Part shown: one piece after another, positions 32,431 through 35,195 of the stretch | Numbering within the stretch: position 1 is the stretch's first letter | How the letters are laid out: each line of letters opens with the position of its first letter | Source: Bacteroidota bacterium | GTDB taxonomy: Bacteria > Bacteroidota > Bacteroidia > Chitinophagales > Chitinophagaceae | NCBI GenBank assembly: GCA_030706735.1 | Contig: JAUZNZ010000041.1 | Coordinates: forward strand, 1-35,195 | Reading direction: 5' to 3' | DNA: 35,195 bases | Position numbers and translations under genes: made by a program | The notes under the pieces: generated by a model | The model's input: the letters and a program-made list of their open reading frames with translations, nothing else | Told to the model about the DNA's origin: nothing | Databases searched by the model: none

Positions 32431-32764
32431 GGGGTACGATGGCTTTTAAAAGATTTTAGCAATAAAAGGGTTCATTCGCAGAAAATACTCCCACACCGAT
32501 CGCCAACTACGAGGGCCATGGCATGCCAGGCACCGCTGTTTGCTGATGCGCCATACGCTGCATACTATTCATGCAATGTATGTCACGATAAATGACTAAG
32601 GGGTTGTGTGATCGATATTCGGAGATAATAAACCGCGACCGCAGAATCCTTGCATTTATCAAGCCAGAATTTTAACAAAGTACTTTGGCGATCGAATTTG
32701 ACCTTTTGGGAGCGACAACAAAACCGGATCGGTTTTGTCGGGGAAAAAATTACACGAAGAAAAT
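32431..32764. other. 334-bp intergenic region without a supported gene
   Basis: Lies between the CAP gene stop (32765, -) and the start of the large gene (32430, -). I see no frame with coding character: the short open frames here lack family resemblance and good starts. It holds one strong hairpin at 32718-32738. A promoter for the large gene should lie here, but I cannot identify convincing boxes. Confidence 0.6.
32718..32738. terminator. Stable hairpin downstream of the CAP gene
   Basis: ACAAAACCG (32718-32726), loop GAT, CGGTTTTGT (32730-32738): nine base pairs, 27 nt after the CAP stop. Neither strand has a U-tract directly after it, so it may be a non-canonical terminator or a 3' stabilising hairpin. 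Confidence 0.4.
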
Positions 32765-33280
32765 CTAGTATGGCTTCTGTCCGATAACATTCCCTGGCGG
32801 CGAATACCGGCAGACCAAAAAATCCATTTTGCCGTCGCTGGCCAGCGCGCAACCGGTCGATGTAGTATTCCTCCAAACCAATTGCGTATAATGGCCGACG
32901 ACGGCAGAATTAGCATTCGCACAATTGGGGAAGGTGCCGTACACGAAATCTTTTTTTTCCGAGGCCCAGAAATCCACCATCTGTGTATAGGAGTAGGCGT
33001 CTGCCGTGCCCCACCAGATATTCTCTCCTTCGTGCAGCGTTCTGGCCTGGGGGTCATGCGCCCCTTTTCCAGATCTTACCAGTTCCCTGGCCCAGGTTAA
33101 TGCATCCTTGGCGAGTTGTGGCGACCAGGTGAGCAGGGGCAGGCCCAGCTGGGCACGGTAGCTGTTCTGTTCGTCAAGGACGGCCTTGATGAATTCCGTA
33201 TTCTTAAACGCGACCTTGTCTGTCTGGGCCCGGGATTCCGTACCGGCAGCGAGCAGAAGAACGATCAGAAGGACTTTCAT
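32765..33280 (-). CDS. Secreted CAP-domain (SCP/PR-1-like) protein
   Basis: A 171-residue protein with a signal peptide (MKVLLIVLLLAAGTESRA) cleaved before Gln19. The rest is one CAP domain: LDEQNSYRAQLGLPLLTWS at the start, H75 in KGAHDP, GENIWWG (85-91), GHYTQLVWRNTTSTGCA (129-145, the CAP1 signature) and FLVCRYSPPGN (154-164, CAP2). Cys120, Cys144 and Cys157 could form disulphides. This version is closer to plant PR-1 and fungal CAP proteins than to the YkwD type common in Firmicutes. CAP proteins bind lipids or sterols or act as effectors; no bacterial role is established for this kind. It is a single gene, followed by a hairpin. Confidence 0.9.
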   Translation of the reverse strand: MKVLLIVLLLAAGTESRAQTDKVAFKNTEFIKAVLDEQNSYRAQLGLPLLTWSPQLAKDALTWARELVRSGKGAHDPQARTLHEGENIWWGTADAYSYTQMVDFWASEKKDFVYGTFPNCANANSAVVGHYTQLVWRNTTSTGCALASDGKMDFLVCRYSPPGNVIGQKPY

Positions 33281-33668
33281 GCCTTAAATGTAGCAAAAAA
33301 AGGGCCCGTTTACCTTTCGCTCCTGCACGATTCCTGCATGCTTCTCAGCGTTTTTCTTATCATTCAACAAAAAGTTGTTATATAAACCTAAGGGTAAACG
33401 AAGGGTCGATGCGGGTTTTAATTACGTGTTACTATTTAATTTTTTTACGGGTTATTGTTTAGTGCACCTGTTTTTTATCATGCTTTTTTGCCTGCCGGTC
33501 CTTTTTTCTATCTATTTGATCCATAAACCACTCCTCTTAGTTTCCGGCTAACGTTCTTCCGGAACTCCTTGCCACCTACCTATTTAGTATTGTTGTTTCA
33601 ACAATTTTTGCCATTGCCGTATGGATGCCCCTGGGGTTGCTTATATCGGGCGACCGTGGTAAACCGTT
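33281..33668. other. 388-bp intergenic region upstream of the MauE/DUF6520 pair
   Basis: Divergent spacer between the CAP gene (-) and the MauE-like gene (+). At 33285-33292 the minus strand reads TACATTTA, a one-mismatch -7 box 4 nt before the CAP ATG. The right half (about 33410-33530) is rich in T runs. A hairpin lies at 33589-33605. A 13-codon frame starting ATG GAT GCC at 33621 precedes the MauE gene but has nothing to recommend it as a gene. Confidence 0.5.
33589..33605 (+). other. Small AT-rich hairpin followed by T residues
   Basis: ATTGTTG (33589-33595), loop TTT, CAACAAT (33599-33605), then TTTTG. It resembles a weak terminator or attenuator, located 64 nt before the MauE-like start. 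The stem has only two G-C pairs. Confidence 0.3.
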
Positions 33669-34130
33669 ATGAATATGCCCAAAAAACAGTTGTTCCTGGA
33701 ATTGATCGCTTCGCTGCTCATTATGCTTTTTCTCTATGCCAGTATCAGTAAATTCATTGATTTCAGGCGATTCGTCGGCGAAATGAATAACCAGCCGCTG
33801 CCCAACTCGCTGACACCCTTGCTGGTCTGGAGCATTCCTTCCCTTGAAGTTGCGATCTCGGCAGCGCTGATCTTCGAGCGCAGCCGATTAGCCGGTTTCT
33901 ATGCGTCCCTGGCGTTGATGCTGCTGTTCACCATTTATGCGGGCAGCATCCTCCTCCATTTTTTCAAATATGTCCCCTGCTCCTGCGGCGGGGTTATCAG
34001 AAAACTAACCTGGACACAGCATATGTTTTTCAATATCTTCTTCGTATTGCTGTCTGTTGCCGGGATCATTCTTCAAACCCGTAAGCTCAAATCAACAGTA
34101 TATTCATCACCTAAAACAATTTTCGTATGA
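33669..34130 (+). CDS. MauE/DoxX family redox-associated membrane protein
   Basis: A 153-residue integral membrane protein with four helices (about 8-26, 52-69, 76-98 and 120-136). The key feature is VPCSCGGVIRKLTWTQHMFFN: Cys104 and Cys106 in a C-x-C-G-G motif (quoted within the 103-122 region), typical of the MauE-like proteins of Bacteroidota. MauE of methylotrophs helps form disulphides in methylamine dehydrogenase, so a thiol/disulphide role at the membrane is a family-based inference. An ATG at 33675 is an alternative start. Its stop overlaps the start of the DUF6520 peptide gene in ATGA (34127-34130), implying coupled translation and a shared task. Confidence 0.85.
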   Translation: MNMPKKQLFLELIASLLIMLFLYASISKFIDFRRFVGEMNNQPLPNSLTPLLVWSIPSLEVAISAALIFERSRLAGFYASLALMLLFTIYAGSILLHFFKYVPCSCGGVIRKLTWTQHMFFNIFFVLLSVAGIILQTRKLKSTVYSSPKTIFV

Positions 34131-34378
34131 AAAAAGTAAAGTTGATCATCATGGCCGCGGCCATTTTCCTAAGCGTCGGCGGAGCATTTGCCACAGGGTA
34201 CCATTTCGATTGCCGGTTTAATCCGCAGTTTTATTCGACAGCGGGGGGATATATGCCTGCCGGCGTATTTGGCGTAGATTACTATTGCCAGGACGGGATT
34301 GGAACTTGTACTTACATACAGGTCGGGTCGAACTACCAGGCATGTCAAACGGGGCTTTATACAAGGATACCCCAATAG
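34127..34378 (+). CDS. DUF6520 family small exported four-cysteine peptide
   Basis: An 83-residue protein. The signal peptide MKKVKLIIMAAAIFLSVGG ends in AFA, giving a mature peptide of about 61 residues starting TGYHFDC. Four cysteines (29, 54, 61, 73) could form two disulphides, with the pattern C-x24-C-x6-C-x11-C. N-terminus, size and Cys content match DUF6520, a Bacteroidota family of unknown function commonly encoded beside MauE-like proteins. The mature part is rich in Gly, Tyr and Gln and has no catalytic motif. The partner gene upstream overlaps it by 4 nt. A redox-dependent folding substrate is the simplest reading, but that is inference. Confidence 0.8.
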   Translation: MKKVKLIIMAAAIFLSVGGAFATGYHFDCRFNPQFYSTAGGYMPAGVFGVDYYCQDGIGTCTYIQVGSNYQACQTGLYTRIPQ

Positions 34379-34418
34379 CAGGCCCTGATCCTTCAATTAA
34401 CCCATTCCTTTCGTTGTA

Positions 34419-35195
34419 TTATCTTGGATTTTGCGGCATCCCGCTTAACATGATAACATCGGGAGGAATGGGTAATACATAGAGCGGGCTTTTGGGTTCG
34501 AGAGTATAAGACATCCCTCCGATAGTTCGCATTAAAACGATTTCATCCCCCTCATCATTCAGTCTTTTCAAGTCAGTCCATCGTAATCCCCGTGAAATAA
34601 GTTCCTTTCTACGCTCCAGAAGCACTTCATTCAAAACATTCGTTGCGGTGTCCGCCGGCAAGGTTCCTGTTTTATATCGGTTGACCAGCAAGGTATGCAA
34701 GGTATTTTTCGCAGCCGGATCGCCATTCCTTGCTTCACATTCCGCTTTGATCAGATAGACCTCATCGGTGGCCAGTCCGCTAAAAGGAAATATCTGGTTC
34801 GAGTAACCGGCCTTAAGCGAAGGAGTCGACGTGAAGAAGAAGGAATCGCGCAGGTCATCTGTCGCGTAGTAACTGTAAAGAGTGGAGTCTACAAGCAGGG
34901 AGGGATTAACAATGCTTTTCATTACGCTCGTACTGACAAGCATATTGCTTTGATACAGTATTTCAGGATTCACCTGATTCGATCTAAAGGGAAAGGGTTT
35001 GGAAGTAACTACTATCTGATTGTAGTCCATTAATGAAGAATAATTGATCAGACAGCTTTTCGCATACATTTCCGCATTCGCATAATCGCTCATACTCAAA
35101 TAAACACGTGCCAACATCGCTAATGCAGCTGGTTTGGATGGGCGATTCAGGTTGGAAATCGGAATCGTCCCGGGGAGCAGTGCATTTGCCACCTG
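34419..35195 (-). CDS. RagB/SusD family nutrient-uptake outer-membrane protein, 5' part outside window
   Basis: The C-terminal 258 codons of a SusD-like lipoprotein, open to the right edge; the first window codons (Q-V-A-N-A) continue an upstream frame. SusD hallmarks: KPAALAMLARVYLSMSDYANA (TPR-like helix, quoted in part), ATDEVYLIKAECEARNGD, LLERRKELISRGLRWTDLKRLN, and the closing LPIPPDVIMLSGMPQNPR. Such proteins cap a SusC TonB-dependent transporter and bind glycans or peptides. On this strand susC would lie further right, outside the window. It is convergent with the DUF6520 gene (40 bp gap). Confidence 0.92.
   Translation of the reverse strand, partial: QVANALLPGTIPISNLNRPSKPAALAMLARVYLSMSDYANAEMYAKSCLINYSSLMDYNQIVVTSKPFPFRSNQVNPEILYQSNMLVSTSVMKSIVNPSLLVDSTLYSYYATDDLRDSFFFTSTPSLKAGYSNQIFPFSGLATDEVYLIKAECEARNGDPAAKNTLHTLLVNRYKTGTLPADTATNVLNEVLLERRKELISRGLRWTDLKRLNDEGDEIVLMRTIGGMSYTLEPKSPLYVLPIPPDVIMLSGMPQNPR

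Noticed and set aside
32583-32876. 97-codon frame on the minus strand at the 3' side of the CAP gene
   Set aside because: It overlaps the CAP gene out of frame, has atypical composition and no recognisable domain.
34419-35195. SusD-like gene lacking a SusC partner
   Set aside because: The gene runs off the right edge and susC would lie upstream, outside the window, so absence cannot be claimed.

Overview
The window reads as chromosomal DNA of a Bacteroidota bacterium, most likely family Chitinophagaceae (order Chitinophagales). The reasons are a SusD-like gene, two proteins with type IX secretion (T9SS) C-terminal sorting domains, DUF5020, DUF6520 and DUF6526 family proteins, promoters of the TTTG / TAnnTTTG type, and Gln directly after almost every signal-peptidase-I site. 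Base composition is moderately GC-rich for the phylum. The genus assignment is inference. I see no tRNA, rRNA, CRISPR array, insertion sequence or prophage gene.

Layout, left to right. 1-812 (-): 5'-terminal part of a single-pass membrane protein with a concanavalin-like outer domain, cut by the left edge. 925-1683 (+): DUF5020 outer-membrane protein, convergent with an Old Yellow Enzyme (1673-2752, -). 2815-5235 (+): a compact modABC molybdate transporter operon. 5272-5909 (+): a four-TM membrane protein translationally coupled to a small HTH repressor, behind a textbook Bacteroidota promoter that carries two palindromes. 5956-7534 (+): an FAD oxidoreductase and a small membrane protein. 7543-8823 (-): an M43 metalloprotease exported by T9SS. 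9122-9949 (+): lipoprotein glutaminyl cyclase. 9962-16217 (-): a four-gene operon (TPR protein, outer-membrane barrel, HU/CCDC81-like membrane protein, methyltransferase). 16386-17245 (+): DoxX protein and hotdog thioesterase. 17211-19132 (-): DUF6526 protein and PBP4-type DacB. 19174-21867 (+): cinA and an orphan 2-oxoacid dehydrogenase E2. 22005-22724 (+): conserved protein of unknown function. 22668-26576 (-): Mpl-like Mur ligase, DnaQ-family exonuclease, polyprenol-phosphate mannosyltransferase and EamA permease in one operon. 26814-26936 (+): a 40-residue lipoprotein with its own terminator. 27027-27794 (-): SDR oxidoreductase. 27886-32430 (-): a 1514-residue T9SS-exported mosaic protein. 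32765-33280 (-): secreted CAP-domain protein. 33669-34378 (+): MauE-like redox membrane protein coupled to a four-cysteine DUF6520 peptide. 34419-35195 (-): 3' part of a susD-like gene cut by the right edge.

Most of the window is ordinary housekeeping and cell-envelope content. The most unusual item is the 1514-residue protein: an esterase-like domain without its catalytic residues, five PKD/REJ-type beta-sandwich repeats, one of which is interrupted by a complete SGNH hydrolase, then a beta-helix region and a sorting domain. The best candidates for little-described small systems are the MauE/DUF6520 pair and the membrane protein/HTH pair with its palindromic promoter. A theme links several distant genes: the exported proteins mature with an N-terminal Gln, and the window encodes the cyclase that converts such residues to pyroglutamate.
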